DNA of 34,101 nucleotides from an uncultured Clostridia bacterium (GCA_946186245.1 CAMHMN010000028.1:1-34101), one strand, 5' to 3'. Shown: positions 16,420 through 25,477, numbered from the stretch's first letter. The notes: generated by a model from the sequence alone, not told the origin. Numbers and translations are program-made.

Positions 16420-16953
16420 ATGATAGCCGGAAATCCCGACACATTTGCCGTGCTGACCGAAAAGGTGGCAAACTGGCGCATTGACAACAAGGTCAGCGGA
16501 ATGCTGCATATTTGCATCAACGGAGTGGCATATCCGCGCAAGCCTCGCGCAACTGACGTGGAGAACGATATTCTGTGTCTTTTTAACAGTGAAGACTCCG
16601 CTTTTTCACACCCCAAGGTCAGCCGCAAGCTCTTTGACATGAAGGGCAAAAAACTGTTTAAAAAGCTGCGGGCGCTGCGCTTTCCCCAGTACTGTTCGGA
16701 TAATCGCAACGCCGATGAGGACCGCCGCTTCGACGCAGTCTTCATCGGTCCCGCCACTGCCGGCTATCACGTGTTCGTACTCAGCGACGGTCAGAACGTG
16801 CGCCTGCTCATTGGTCGCCGCAAAAAGAGAAAGCACGGCGGTCGGCTTCGCTACATCGACGACGTCACCATCACCGCTGAAGAATACCAGCGTACCATCA
16901 ACAGGCTGTACCTGTTTTACAGGGGAATTCTGGAAGCGCCTGATGAGAATTAA
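16420..16953 (+). CDS. Hypothetical protein, weakly reminiscent of immunity protein Imm42
   Basis: 177-aa soluble protein. It opens with IAGNPDTFAV and soon has SGMLHICINGVAYP, a layout like Imm42-type immunity proteins (a short M-I-x-G-x-P-x-x-F-A opening, then a strand with x-N-G-x-x-x-P). The middle is rich in Lys/Arg (KLFDMKGKKLFKKL, RRKKRKHGGRLR). The resemblance is by eye and not certain. It follows the response regulator by 19 nt with a weak Shine-Dalgarno, so the two are probably co-transcribed; the terminator at 17008-17057 ends the unit. Confidence 0.8.
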   Translation: MIAGNPDTFAVLTEKVANWRIDNKVSGMLHICINGVAYPRKPRATDVENDILCLFNSEDSAFSHPKVSRKLFDMKGKKLFKKLRALRFPQYCSDNRNADEDRRFDAVFIGPATAGYHVFVLSDGQNVRLLIGRRKKRKHGGRLRYIDDVTITAEEYQRTINRLYLFYRGILEAPDEN

Positions 16954-17007
16954 CGGGGTATTACCACAACAAAATATTATCAATATTTCACAAGCTATAC
17001 AAAAATC

Positions 17008-17057
17008 CCGCAGTCCCGCGTTTTTCCGATAAAACCGAGGAACTGCGGCTTTTTTTT
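17008..17057 (+). terminator. Terminator after the 16420 gene
   Basis: CCGCAGT (17008-17014) pairs with ACTGCGG (17042-17048), with additional partial pairing inside, followed by CT and eight T. Confidence 0.75.
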
Positions 17058-17071
17058 GCTCAAATCGGCAA

Positions 17072-17100
17072 TTGCTTTTTGGGTCTGGATATGTTATAAT
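17072..17100 (+). promoter_or_regulatory. Sigma-A promoter of dnaD-dnaI
   Basis: TTGCTT (17072-17077), 17 bp, consensus TATAAT (17095-17100). Start near 17107, a very short leader before the GTG at 17130. Confidence 0.75.
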
Positions 17101-17129
17101 ATTATTCTATCAGAAAAAGGGAAAAGAGC

Positions 17130-18269
17130 GTGGGTGAATTGAGTGAAAAGAAGGAAATTGCCTTTTCGTTCTGCATGGGAGCGTGGAATTCGGTGTTTGC
17201 CGTACCTTCCTGCGTGGTGGACGAGCATATGAAGCTGGCAGGAGCCGCTCAGCTGAAGGTGCTGCTCTATATGCTGCGTCACGGCGGTGAGGAGATGACG
17301 CTCGACTCGCTTGCCTTTGCCATCGGGCAAAAGCCTTCCGACACGCAGGACGCGATTGATTATTGGATCAACTGCGGGCTGCTGAATGAAGGCGGCGTTC
17401 AGAGCAAGATGATAACTGAAGAAAAACCGGCGCCTTCCTCCGTTCCAACCCTGGAAATGGCCTCTCTTCCAGAGGTTTCAGTCAGCAATGCCCTGGGAAA
17501 ACCCTCCGACAAGAAAGCTCCCGTCACCCATGACAAAATCCGCTATCCCTTCGACGAGTGCATGAGATATGTCGCTGAGGACGGCAATCTGAAAAATATG
17601 CTTACCGCCGTCGAATCCACTCTGGGCAAACAGCTCACCCATACAGAGGTCACCTGCTTTGTCACACTGGTCAAATGGCACGGGCTGCCCTGCACCGTAG
17701 TGCCTATGCTCGCGCAGTACTGCAAATCTATCGGCAAATCCAGCATGTCGTATATAGAAGCCACGGGAATAGGCTGGGCTGCCGAGGAAATCGACAATTT
17801 TGAAAAGGCGGAGAAGAAAATCTCGGCACTCACCGCAAAACGCAAGGCATGGAACACCGTCCGTTCCGCGCTGGAGATTCCGGAACGCAAGGCGACAGAA
17901 AGCGAACTGAAATACTGCGATCTGTGGATCAACGCCCAGCATATCGAAGTCGAACTCATCCGGCACGCCTACGACAAATGCGTCAACAAGAACGGAAAGA
18001 TGAATTTCGGTTATATGAACGGCATCATCAAACGGTACTTCGAACAGGGCATCACCGACGTCACTTCCGCCCTGAAGCTTGACGAGCAGAACCGGGAAGC
18101 GATGGAGGCAAGGCGGCTTGCGCGCGGAGAGCAATCCTCTTCACGTGGAGGAAAGAAAGAAGAACGCTACGGCGAAACATCCGCCACCGAAGACATAGAA
18201 GCCATTCTGGACGCGGAGTGGGCTAAGGAACTGGCTGCCAGCAGCGGCGATTACAATTACGACGAATAG
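17130..18269 (+). CDS. DnaD domain protein (primosome component)
   Basis: 379 aa. The N-terminal winged-helix-like region (about 1-75, QLKVLLYMLRHGGEEMT and DAIDYWINCGLL) matches DnaD-type oligomerisation domains. After a Pro/Ser linker come two DnaD/DnaB_2-like helical modules, about 135-220 (TEVTCFVTLVKWHGLP) and about 235-320 (containing YMNGIIKRYFEQGI, the Y-x-x-x-I-I-x-x-W/Y motif). These proteins remodel DNA and help load the replicative helicase in Firmicutes. The start is GTG at 17130 with AAAAAGGG upstream. It is followed after 12 nt by the DnaI-like loader, a common pairing that supports the assignment. The acidic C-terminus (SATEDIEAILDAEWAKEL) may be an interaction tail. Confidence 0.9.
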   Translation: MGELSEKKEIAFSFCMGAWNSVFAVPSCVVDEHMKLAGAAQLKVLLYMLRHGGEEMTLDSLAFAIGQKPSDTQDAIDYWINCGLLNEGGVQSKMITEEKPAPSSVPTLEMASLPEVSVSNALGKPSDKKAPVTHDKIRYPFDECMRYVAEDGNLKNMLTAVESTLGKQLTHTEVTCFVTLVKWHGLPCTVVPMLAQYCKSIGKSSMSYIEATGIGWAAEEIDNFEKAEKKISALTAKRKAWNTVRSALEIPERKATESELKYCDLWINAQHIEVELIRHAYDKCVNKNGKMNFGYMNGIIKRYFEQGITDVTSALKLDEQNREAMEARRLARGEQSSSRGGKKEERYGETSATEDIEAILDAEWAKELAASSGDYNYDE

Positions 18270-18281
18270 GAGCGATGAACT

Positions 18282-19280
18282 ATGGGATATTCAAGAGAAG
18301 TATACGATCAGGCCAAATTCCTTCTGGATTCCTACCGCAGACAGGCGGTAAATGAAAACGACGAACGACGCAAGGCTTTTTTCGCCGCCAATCCCGAATA
18401 CGCCGAGCTGGACCGGGAAATTGCCCAGACTTCCATCAGGCTCACCCGCGTCATGCTCAGCGGGCAGAAGGATATTACGGACACCGTTGCCGAGATCCGC
18501 GACAATAATCTTGCCATGCAGCAACGTCAGCTTGAAATTCTTCGCCAGAACGGCTGCCCTGACGATTATCTGGAGCCCAAGTACCACTGCGCCAAATGCG
18601 GCGATACCGGCTTTATCGACGGAAGAACTTGCTCCTGCTTCAAAGAGATTCTGCGCAAAATGGCGTACGACGAATTGAACCGCACCACGCCGCTGGAGCT
18701 TTCCTCCTTTCAGAGCTTCTCGCTCGATTTCTACCCTGAAAAAGCGGCAACCTCCAGTCTGTCCCCGCGGCATATAATGGAAGGCGTCAAGCGACGCTGC
18801 TGGGAATATGCCAAGTCCTTCACCCTGCAATCGCCCAATCTGCTTTTCCAGGGCGGTGTCGGACTCGGCAAGACGCACCTTTCCCTCGCTATTGCCGGCA
18901 AAGTAATCAGCAAAGGCTACGGCGTGATCTATGGGTCGGCACAGAATTTCTTCAGCACCATCGAAAGCGAGCATTTCGGCAGAGGCGAAGACAAGCAGTA
19001 CACCCTGAATTTGATCAAAACCTGCGATCTGCTGATTCTGGATGACGTCGGCACCGAATTTGTCACCCAATTCACCACAGCCGTGCTTTACGACATTATC
19101 AACACCCGTCTGCTGTCGCGCAGGCCCACCATCATCAGCACCAATCTCAGCATCGACGGTCTGAAATCTAAATATGACGACCGCATCACTTCACGCATTT
19201 CAGGCAACTACACCCGCGTACAGTTTGTTGGCAGCGACATCAGGATAGAGGTCAAGAAAAAAACCGTCAAAACAACGTGA
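18282..19280 (+). CDS. DnaC/DnaI-type helicase loader ATPase
   Basis: 332-aa AAA+ ATPase that loads the replicative helicase. The N-terminal part contains a zinc-binding Cys cluster (C103, C106, C117, C119). The ATPase module has Walker A GGVGLGKTH (K197), Walker B LLILDDVG (D254-D255) and a sensor-1 IISTNLS. An arginine-finger-like region lies in DDRITSRISG. It starts 12 nt after the DnaD gene with AGGAG upstream of ATG; the two are co-transcribed and act in the same step. Terminated by the hairpin at 19383-19424. Confidence 0.93.
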   Translation: MGYSREVYDQAKFLLDSYRRQAVNENDERRKAFFAANPEYAELDREIAQTSIRLTRVMLSGQKDITDTVAEIRDNNLAMQQRQLEILRQNGCPDDYLEPKYHCAKCGDTGFIDGRTCSCFKEILRKMAYDELNRTTPLELSSFQSFSLDFYPEKAATSSLSPRHIMEGVKRRCWEYAKSFTLQSPNLLFQGGVGLGKTHLSLAIAGKVISKGYGVIYGSAQNFFSTIESEHFGRGEDKQYTLNLIKTCDLLILDDVGTEFVTQFTTAVLYDIINTRLLSRRPTIISTNLSIDGLKSKYDDRITSRISGNYTRVQFVGSDIRIEVKKKTVKTT

Positions 19281-19382
19281 TGGGTGAAGTTGTGCCGTCA
19301 TAACGGCATTTGACAAATTTTCGGCTGTTTCTGAAATCCCGGCTCAATGAACCAGTCTGCTTCAGATTCAATATGTACTTTT

Positions 19383-19424
19383 GCTCTGCGATGTCGTTTT
19401 AAATGGACATCGCAGAGCTTTTTT
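19383..19424 (+). terminator. Terminator of the dnaD-dnaI unit
   Basis: Perfect 13-bp stem GCTCTGCGATGTC (19383-19395) with 19406-19418, 10-nt loop, then six T (19419-19424). Confidence 0.92.
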
Positions 19425-19439
19425 GAAATTCAGAACGAA

Positions 19440-19826
19440 TCAGTTTGCCTTGCGGATGTTCTGATCGTCCTGTCCGAGTCCGAAGCTGATGGAAATTGCC
19501 TGATCCACCTTGTTCATCGTGCTGTCCTCGAGTCGTCCCATACATTCCTTCAGTCTGCGCTTGTCTAATGTGCGTATCTGTTCCAACAGCACCACGGAAT
19601 CCTTGTGCAGGCCGCATTCCATCGACTGCACATAGATATGGGTAGGCAGGTGGGATTTTTCAGTCTGGCTGGTAATGGCTGCCGCAATCACCGTCGGGCT
19701 GAAGCGGTTGCCCACATCGTTCTGTACGATAAGTACGGGACGCACACCGCCCTGCTCCGATCCGACAACCGGACTCAAATCCGCGTAATATATATCTCCT
19801 CTTCTTACATTCATCATATTGGTCAT
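19440..19826 (-). CDS. mazF: MazF/EndoA-type mRNA interferase
   Basis: Sequence-specific endoribonuclease toxin of the PemK/MazF family, acting in the cytoplasm. The N-terminal block [20 protein letters not shown], then RPVLIVQND and [13 protein letters not shown], closely follows Bacillus EndoA; R and the S/T of the RPVLI and AAIT segments are the known active-site area. [19 protein letters not shown] completes the family signature. Length of 128 aa is normal with a short extra N-terminus; ATGs at codons 1, 4 and 5 are all possible and the Shine-Dalgarno GAGAGG is close to the first. No MazE/CopG-like antitoxin gene is seen upstream on the same strand. Confidence 0.93.
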   Translation of the reverse strand: MTNMMNVRRGDIYYADLSPVVGSEQGGVRPVLIVQNDVGNRFSPTVIAAAITSQTEKSHLPTHIYVQSMECGLHKDSVVLLEQIRTLDKRRLKECMGRLEDSTMNKVDQAISISFGLGQDDQNIRKAN

Positions 19827-20054
19827 CGTCCTCTCTGTTTTTCACATCAATCAGCGGAACACCTTTCTTTTTTACCTCTCCGCAATGTTATTTTTGCCTC
19901 TTGCGGCATATATAATCACTTGATATGCGATGGTTTTCAAATTATTCACAGTCATGTGTCTTTGACCTCTGTCCACCTATTAATATATTATGCATTCAGT
20001 GAGGAGTATGCTCACAAGATGTCGAAAAATCAGAGAATTATATGAATAATGAGT

Positions 20055-20097
20055 AAAAAATCTCACGGAATTTGCTTTACACTCCGTGAGATTTTTT
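20055..20097. terminator. Bidirectional-looking terminator after comM
   Basis: Perfect 15-bp stem AAAAAATCTCACGGA (20055-20069) with 20083-20097 and a 13-nt loop. The arms themselves supply T-runs on both strands. It ends the dtd-comM operon on the minus strand, 18 nt past the comM stop. The 19827-20054 gap to mazF holds nothing else convincing. Confidence 0.9.
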
Positions 20098-20115
20098 GCT
20101 ATGTCTTTGAAAGAT

Positions 20116-21648
20116 TCAGTTGTGCCAGTATTCGCGGTCCAGCGTGCGATAATGTATGGCTTCCATGATGTGAGGTGAGGAAATTATCTCGTCTCCGTCG
20201 AGATCGGCTACCGTTCTGGCAACCTTGACGATTCTGTCATAGGCTCGTCCCGACAGTTTAAGCCGGTCAAACGCCATTTGCAGCACCTTGTTAGCGTCGT
20301 CGGTCATCCGGCAGAATTCGTGCAGCACGGCGGGCGTGATACGGGCATTGCAGCTTATTCCGCTGCCTTCAAAACGCTGCTGCTGAACCAGCCTGGCCTG
20401 ATTGACCCGTTTTCTGATGCTCCGGGAGCTTTCGGACGGGGCTTTGCGGGAAAGCTCCTGGTATTCCACCGGCGGCACTTCCACATGAATGTCCATTCGG
20501 TCGAGCAGCGGACCGGATATTTTGCTCAGATATTTGGTCACCGCTCCGCTGCGGCAGGTACACTGCCGCGTGGGATGCCCGAAATAGCCGCACTGACAGG
20601 GATTCATGGCGGCGATAAGCTGAAAATCGCAGGGGTAAGTAATTCTTCCGCTGCTTCGGGAAATCGTGATCTGGTGATCCTCCAGCGGCTGTCTCAGGAT
20701 TTCCAGCGCGGATTTGTCAAATTCCGGCAGTTCATCCAGAAAAAGTACGCCGTTATGCGCTAGAGAAACCTCGCCCGGGCCGGGAATTCTTCCGCCTCCT
20801 GCCAGTGCGACAGACGACGCGCTGTGATGGGGAGAACGGAAGGGCCGCGTGCGGATCAGCTGCACGTCCCGCGGCAATATGCCGGCGATGGAATGGATCT
20901 TGGTGACCTGAATGGATTCTTCAAAGGTCATATCGGGCAGTATGGAGGGCAGTCGCTTGGCAAGCATGCTCTTGCCGGAGCCGGGAGGCCCGATCAGCAG
21001 CACATTGTGTCCGCCCGCCGCTGCCACTTCCAACGCACGCTTGGGCGCATCCTGTCCCCGAACGTCGGAAAAGTCGAGCGGAGGAACGTCCGAAGGCTTT
21101 TCGGGAAAATCCTCCGGTGTGATGGGCGACAATTCCCTGCGCCCGGTGATGTGGTCGATGATTTCATTCACCCTGTCAACGGCGTAAATCGCAATTCCGT
21201 CCACCACCGAGGACTCGGCGGCATTTGCTCGCGGGATAAAAAGCGATTTGTAACCGAGGTCGCGGGCTTCTATCGCCATAGCCAGCACACCCTTGACCGG
21301 TCTTACCTCCCCCGAAAGCGACAGCTCCCCTATGAACGAGCTGCCTTCCGGCACATATTCGAGCTGACGGGTAACCCGCAGCACTGCCATGAAGATGGGA
21401 AGATCGTACATCGGACCTTCCTTGCGGATATCGGCCGGCGCCAGATTGATGGTCACTTTGGAAAAAGGGAATTCAAAGCCGCAGTTGTGTATGGCGGCCC
21501 TCACGCGGTCGCGGGATTCCTTGACCGACGCGTCCGGCAGACCTACCACATCGAATCCGGGGAAGTTGTCGTCTGTATCGGCTTCCACCTTGACCCCGTA
21601 TGCGTCTATTCCCAGACAGCCCAGACTGTTGATCACGGCAAAGGACAT
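20116..21648 (-). CDS. comM: YifB/ComM family Mg-chelatase-like AAA+ ATPase
   Basis: 510 aa. The N-terminal domain (FDVVGLPDASVKESRDRVRAA) is the Lon-protease-like fold typical of YifB/ComM. The AAA+ module has Walker A GPPGSGKS (K226) and Walker B VLFLDELPEF. A Cys cluster in MNPCQCGYFGHPTRQCTC is characteristic of the family. ComM in naturally competent bacteria is a hexameric helicase promoting branch migration during recombination; its role in Clostridia is less clear. ATG lies 2 nt after the nucleoside-kinase stop, and its Shine-Dalgarno GGGGAGG is inside the end of that gene, so translation is coupled. Last gene of the five-gene operon. Confidence 0.94.
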   Translation of the reverse strand: MSFAVINSLGCLGIDAYGVKVEADTDDNFPGFDVVGLPDASVKESRDRVRAAIHNCGFEFPFSKVTINLAPADIRKEGPMYDLPIFMAVLRVTRQLEYVPEGSSFIGELSLSGEVRPVKGVLAMAIEARDLGYKSLFIPRANAAESSVVDGIAIYAVDRVNEIIDHITGRRELSPITPEDFPEKPSDVPPLDFSDVRGQDAPKRALEVAAAGGHNVLLIGPPGSGKSMLAKRLPSILPDMTFEESIQVTKIHSIAGILPRDVQLIRTRPFRSPHHSASSVALAGGGRIPGPGEVSLAHNGVLFLDELPEFDKSALEILRQPLEDHQITISRSSGRITYPCDFQLIAAMNPCQCGYFGHPTRQCTCRSGAVTKYLSKISGPLLDRMDIHVEVPPVEYQELSRKAPSESSRSIRKRVNQARLVQQQRFEGSGISCNARITPAVLHEFCRMTDDANKVLQMAFDRLKLSGRAYDRIVKVARTVADLDGDEIISSPHIMEAIHYRTLDREYWHN

Positions 21649-21650
21649 GG

Positions 21651-23360
21651 TTATTCCTCCCCTATCGGCAAAATCAGTTCCTTCAGATTCCTGGCAAGTT
21701 CATTCTTCCTCGGCCGTATCAGAACGCGGGATTTATTGACCAGCAGCGTGCCGTATTGATTGGCAAAACCATCCCGGTTGAGCTGCGGTTCCAATTGTTT
21801 TTCCAGCAGGATATTGCCTTCCTTATCCGTCACATTGACGGTGGGAATATATTGATAATCTTCGGAAATACTGACATAAACACACGCGGTCACGCTTGCG
21901 GATTCTTTCTTCTTGTAAAGGACTCTGAAATCGCTGCCCTGCGCGATAATATCGGCAAGCAGGCGGTAAACGGCGGTTCTCTCGTCCTCGGTATGACAAA
22001 AATGCGTGGTGATGACATTCACAGCGGATTGAAGGTACCATTCGCCGCTTTTTTCCGAGAGCGAATCATAGATTGCCTGGCTGACGCCGACGTCCACATA
22101 TCGGAACCAATCAAATTCTCCGCTGCATATCGGCAATTCCGGAATGAATTTGGAATGACCCTCCGGCAGACGGGTTGTGAAATTGATGTAAAGATGGTCG
22201 AAGCGTCCTATTCCCGGCAATGTGAACTTCTGTTCTCTGAGTGCATACAGCAGTCTTTCCGTCGCGGCAAGTGTCGTTCTCGGACAGCAGTATTGACAGT
22301 CACGTCTACGGTCAATCCCGTCTGCGGAAGTTTCGGCGAAAAACCGTATATCCTTGATCACCCGCCTGTGACTGTCGCTGCCTGATCCTGTTGACGGTTT
22401 GTCGGAAAGCCTTCCCTGTCCGATGAATTCCCTGATGAGGGAATTCTCCGGGATAAGCCCTTCGTCAAGGTTTTCAAACAGTGCCAGCCGCCTGATGTAT
22501 TCCTGTGCTTCGGCGTAATATGGACTGTCGCAGGGAATGCCGCCAAGGATCTCAATCGCCTTGTCCGCGATCGCGTTGACCTCATAGATGTGAATGGAAT
22601 TGATGGTCACGGTCGCCATGCGTTTGTAAGCCGAGATATAGAGCTTTTCGCCTCTGAGTACCTGCGGCCACATCTCAAATGTGCGTTCGGGCGGGCTGTT
22701 CCGGAACTGATAATCGCGGACCAACCGGCGGAGAAAGCGTATCTGATGGGCAGAAATGACCGTTTCGTCGCCTTCCTTGATGCCCTGCTTGACGCTGATG
22801 TAAATCTTGATCATTCTCTCATCTGGAAGGCAGTCAGTGATGATGGGATTCAGAGCGTGTATTCCTTCGACGATAATGACGTCGTTCTCCCCCACATGCA
22901 GCGGATAACGCTCAGGAGCAGGACCCTTGGAGGAAAAATCAAAGCGCGGCATCATGGTGCTGCCCTTTTCCAGAAGCTCGGTGAGACACTGCTGCATCAG
23001 GTCGATGTCGAGGGCATAGACCGATTCGTAATCGTATTTGCCGTTGGGAAGCAGCGGGGCCTTGCCTTCCCCTTTGAAGAAATCATCGAGTGAAAGACAG
23101 ACCGCGTTGGCCCCGGACGATTTGACGCGGCTGACCAGCATGTTCGCCGTAGTGGTCTTGCCCGAGCTGGAAGGACCGGAAAGCATGATCAGCTTGCGTC
23201 CATTTCCTGTGGACATAACAAAATCGGCAATTTCATTGATCCGCTTGGCGTACTGCTCCTCCATCTGCCGGATCAGCTCGGCAGGCGAATTGAGCACCGC
23301 GTTGTTGATGTGCCGCAAGCGCTCGGTGTAGTGAATATAGTAATCAACAAAATTTATCAT
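21651..23360 (-). CDS. Uridine-kinase-like nucleoside kinase with extra C-terminal domain
   Basis: 569 aa. The N-terminal about 320 residues form a P-loop nucleoside kinase: Walker A SGPSSSGKTT (K68), then SLDDFF, PRFDF and VIIVEGIHALNP as in uridine kinases. Similar Firmicute proteins usually carry an N-terminal TGS domain; here it is absent. The kinase homology reaches its usual end at SLIREFIGQG, but the frame continues for about 245 residues with RVIKDIRFFAET, a Cys-rich CQYCCP and a long unrecognised alpha/beta region. It overlaps hemZ by 17 nt at its start, with AAGGA 6-7 nt before ATG, and is coupled to comM downstream. The kinase reaction would be nucleoside phosphorylation; the tail is unexplained. 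Confidence 0.88.
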   Translation of the reverse strand: MINFVDYYIHYTERLRHINNAVLNSPAELIRQMEEQYAKRINEIADFVMSTGNGRKLIMLSGPSSSGKTTTANMLVSRVKSSGANAVCLSLDDFFKGEGKAPLLPNGKYDYESVYALDIDLMQQCLTELLEKGSTMMPRFDFSSKGPAPERYPLHVGENDVIIVEGIHALNPIITDCLPDERMIKIYISVKQGIKEGDETVISAHQIRFLRRLVRDYQFRNSPPERTFEMWPQVLRGEKLYISAYKRMATVTINSIHIYEVNAIADKAIEILGGIPCDSPYYAEAQEYIRRLALFENLDEGLIPENSLIREFIGQGRLSDKPSTGSGSDSHRRVIKDIRFFAETSADGIDRRRDCQYCCPRTTLAATERLLYALREQKFTLPGIGRFDHLYINFTTRLPEGHSKFIPELPICSGEFDWFRYVDVGVSQAIYDSLSEKSGEWYLQSAVNVITTHFCHTEDERTAVYRLLADIIAQGSDFRVLYKKKESASVTACVYVSISEDYQYIPTVNVTDKEGNILLEKQLEPQLNRDGFANQYGTLLVNKSRVLIRPRKNELARNLKELILPIGEE

Positions 23361-24801
23361 AGAATTCCTTAATACCCTTCTTTCTTTCGATCATTTCGTC
23401 AAAACGGGTGATATATTCATAGGGGTATTTGTAATTGAAAATACGCTCGATATTGTTGACATGCGGCTGCTTGAGCTTGGTCACCGCGCCGCCGCCGACC
23501 GCAAGGATGGTGTGTGTTTCATCCATGATAAAGACGTTGTAAACGCCTTCAAAACCCGGCTTGGCCCAGCCGACGTTTTCCAGATTGCCCACCATTCCGG
23601 ACTGCCGGTAGAGATAATACGGGTCGTAACCGCTTTCGGTGAGCTTCTTCTCGCCGTAGTCCAGCATCTGCGAAGCAAGCTCGCCCTCGGCATTGTATTG
23701 GGCCACGTGTCCCGTGACCATACTGGCGGAACGCTTCATCGCAAGGGTATGCACCGTGATGGAAGCCGGCTCAAGCGCCAGCACGCCGTCAATGGTGCGC
23801 ATATAGGAAGCAAGCGTGTCGCCCTGCAGTCCCGCAATGAGATCCATATTGATATTGTCGAAGCCTGCCGCCTTTGCCATTTCCATCGCCTCATACACCT
23901 GCACGACCGTGTGCCGCCTTCCGATGGAACGGAGAATGTCGTCATTGAGCGTCTGGGGATTGATGCTGATTCTGCCGACGCCGCTGCGCTTGATGGCAGC
24001 GAGCTTGTCAGGGGTGATGGTGTCGGGCCGGCCGGCTTCCACGGTGAATTCATGTATATGGCTGACATCGAAATATTCGGTCGTTGCGGTCAGTACTCTC
24101 TCCAATTGCTCCGCCGAAAGAGTGGTGGGCGTTCCGCCTCCCATGTAGACCGATTCCAGATGAAGTCCCAGCGAAGAGGCGATTTCCGCGGTGATTTTCA
24201 GTTCCTTGACAAGCAGCTCGGTATATTCGGGAATGAGCTTGGCGGCGTGCTCAATCGATTGCGAAACAAAGGAGCAATAGCTGCACCGCGACGGGCAGAA
24301 GGGCACCGAAATATACAGACTGAAGGAATTGTCCCTGGAGAGTGACAGAATTTTATCCTCGCCGATAATGGTTCGCCGGCTGATGGCCAGCTTTTTGTCC
24401 GACACGAGGTAATCCTCACAAAACCGGCGCTCCGCTTCTTCCCTGCCGAATTCGCGGGTCAGCATACGCAGCAGCTTCATCGGACGGATGCCGGTGAGCA
24501 GTCCCCACGGAGGATTGAATCCGGTGAGCCTGATCAATTGCCGGCAGAGAAGCTGCGCGATGGTCAGTTCGCAGTAATTCTTGTCATGTTCCCTATCCAT
24601 CGGGGCAAGAGCTTCATCATAGAATTCCCTGCTTCCCAGCCTGAGTCTTGAGGAAAGCTGTCTGCCCTGCCGCCGCACTTCAATTCTCAGCGCGTCCGGG
24701 TCGTCGGCCTCCGACTCGTTCATCTTCTGGTCGGGAAAGAACACCCGCGCCAGCTTTTCATATTCATATCTTGACGAAATGCCGTCAATGAGAATGTACA
24801 T
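23344..24801 (-). CDS. hemZ: Coproporphyrinogen III oxidase-like radical SAM protein HemZ
   Basis: 485 aa. The radical-SAM cluster motif C169-x3-C173-x2-C176 is in SVPFCPSRCSYCSF; GGGTPTTLS, SINPQTLNDDILRSIGR and NINMDLIAGLQG are typical of the HemN/HemZ group. The N-terminal 150 residues with NPPWGLLTGIRPMKLL are diagnostic for HemZ rather than HemN or HemW. The family is annotated as oxygen-independent coproporphyrinogen dehydrogenase, although many members occur in organisms without a complete haem pathway and their true substrate is uncertain. Located 32 nt after the MBL hydrolase; it overlaps the nucleoside kinase start by 17 nt. Confidence 0.93.
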   Translation of the reverse strand: MYILIDGISSRYEYEKLARVFFPDQKMNESEADDPDALRIEVRRQGRQLSSRLRLGSREFYDEALAPMDREHDKNYCELTIAQLLCRQLIRLTGFNPPWGLLTGIRPMKLLRMLTREFGREEAERRFCEDYLVSDKKLAISRRTIIGEDKILSLSRDNSFSLYISVPFCPSRCSYCSFVSQSIEHAAKLIPEYTELLVKELKITAEIASSLGLHLESVYMGGGTPTTLSAEQLERVLTATTEYFDVSHIHEFTVEAGRPDTITPDKLAAIKRSGVGRISINPQTLNDDILRSIGRRHTVVQVYEAMEMAKAAGFDNINMDLIAGLQGDTLASYMRTIDGVLALEPASITVHTLAMKRSASMVTGHVAQYNAEGELASQMLDYGEKKLTESGYDPYYLYRQSGMVGNLENVGWAKPGFEGVYNVFIMDETHTILAVGGGAVTKLKQPHVNNIERIFNYKYPYEYITRFDEMIERKKGIKEFYDKFC

Positions 24802-24833
24802 ACTTCATTCAAACCTTTATCAAAAACAAAATG

Positions 24834-25454
24834 TCACATATACAGATTGTACTTGCGTTCATAGGCAAGTGTAGTGGGATCCTCGTGTCCGGGGTAAACC
24901 TGATAATCTCCCTCCAATTCCGCCAGCCGCTGCAGTGAACGGCGAAGTTCGGACGCGCTGCCGCCCGGGAAATCCGTGCGTCCCGCCGACATGCGGAAGA
25001 GGGTATCGCCGGAGAAAATGATGCCGTCAGTGATAAAGCAGCAGCTTCCCACGGTGTGACCCGGCGTGTGCATCACGGTGAATTCCGTCTGCCCGACCTT
25101 GATTTTCTCCCGGTCGATCAGTTCCGCGTCGGGCTTTGGGAATACCTCTCCCCTGCCGGTGAAGGGAGCGGAGAGATTGACAAACATATCGCGCAGCCCC
25201 GGCGCGTCGCTGATGAAAATGGCGATTTTCGCCCCGGTCAGCTCTTTCACCTTGCTCACGCCTGCCACATGGTCAAAATGACAGTGGGTGAGCAGGATAT
25301 AATCGAATTTGTCGCGGCCGAATTTCTCAATGGCTTTCTCGAGATAATCGTCATAATCTCCCGGATCAATGATCGCACACCGGCCAGTGGCTTCATCGCA
25401 ATAGAGATAGCAATTGGTTCCCAGATCTCCGACCGAAATTCGTTTGACACTCAT
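24834..25454 (-). CDS. MBL-fold metallo-hydrolase (glyoxalase II-like)
   Basis: 206 aa. The zinc-binding H-x-H-x-D-H motif is in LLTHCHFDH (H57, H59, D61, H62). Further ligands appear in HTPGHTVGSCC, FSGDTLF and YPGHEDPTT. This is the short YcbL-like form of hydroxyacylglutathione hydrolase homologues, which need not use glutathione thioesters in Clostridia. ATG with GGTAGGA upstream. In many Clostridia dtd, this hydrolase and hemZ are neighbours, often behind relA; here relA is not present in the window and a DtxR-like gene takes that place. Confidence 0.92.
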   Translation of the reverse strand: MSVKRISVGDLGTNCYLYCDEATGRCAIIDPGDYDDYLEKAIEKFGRDKFDYILLTHCHFDHVAGVSKVKELTGAKIAIFISDAPGLRDMFVNLSAPFTGRGEVFPKPDAELIDREKIKVGQTEFTVMHTPGHTVGSCCFITDGIIFSGDTLFRMSAGRTDFPGGSASELRRSLQRLAELEGDYQVYPGHEDPTTLAYERKYNLYM

Positions 25455-25477
25455 TTTGCATCCTACCTTTTCAGATT

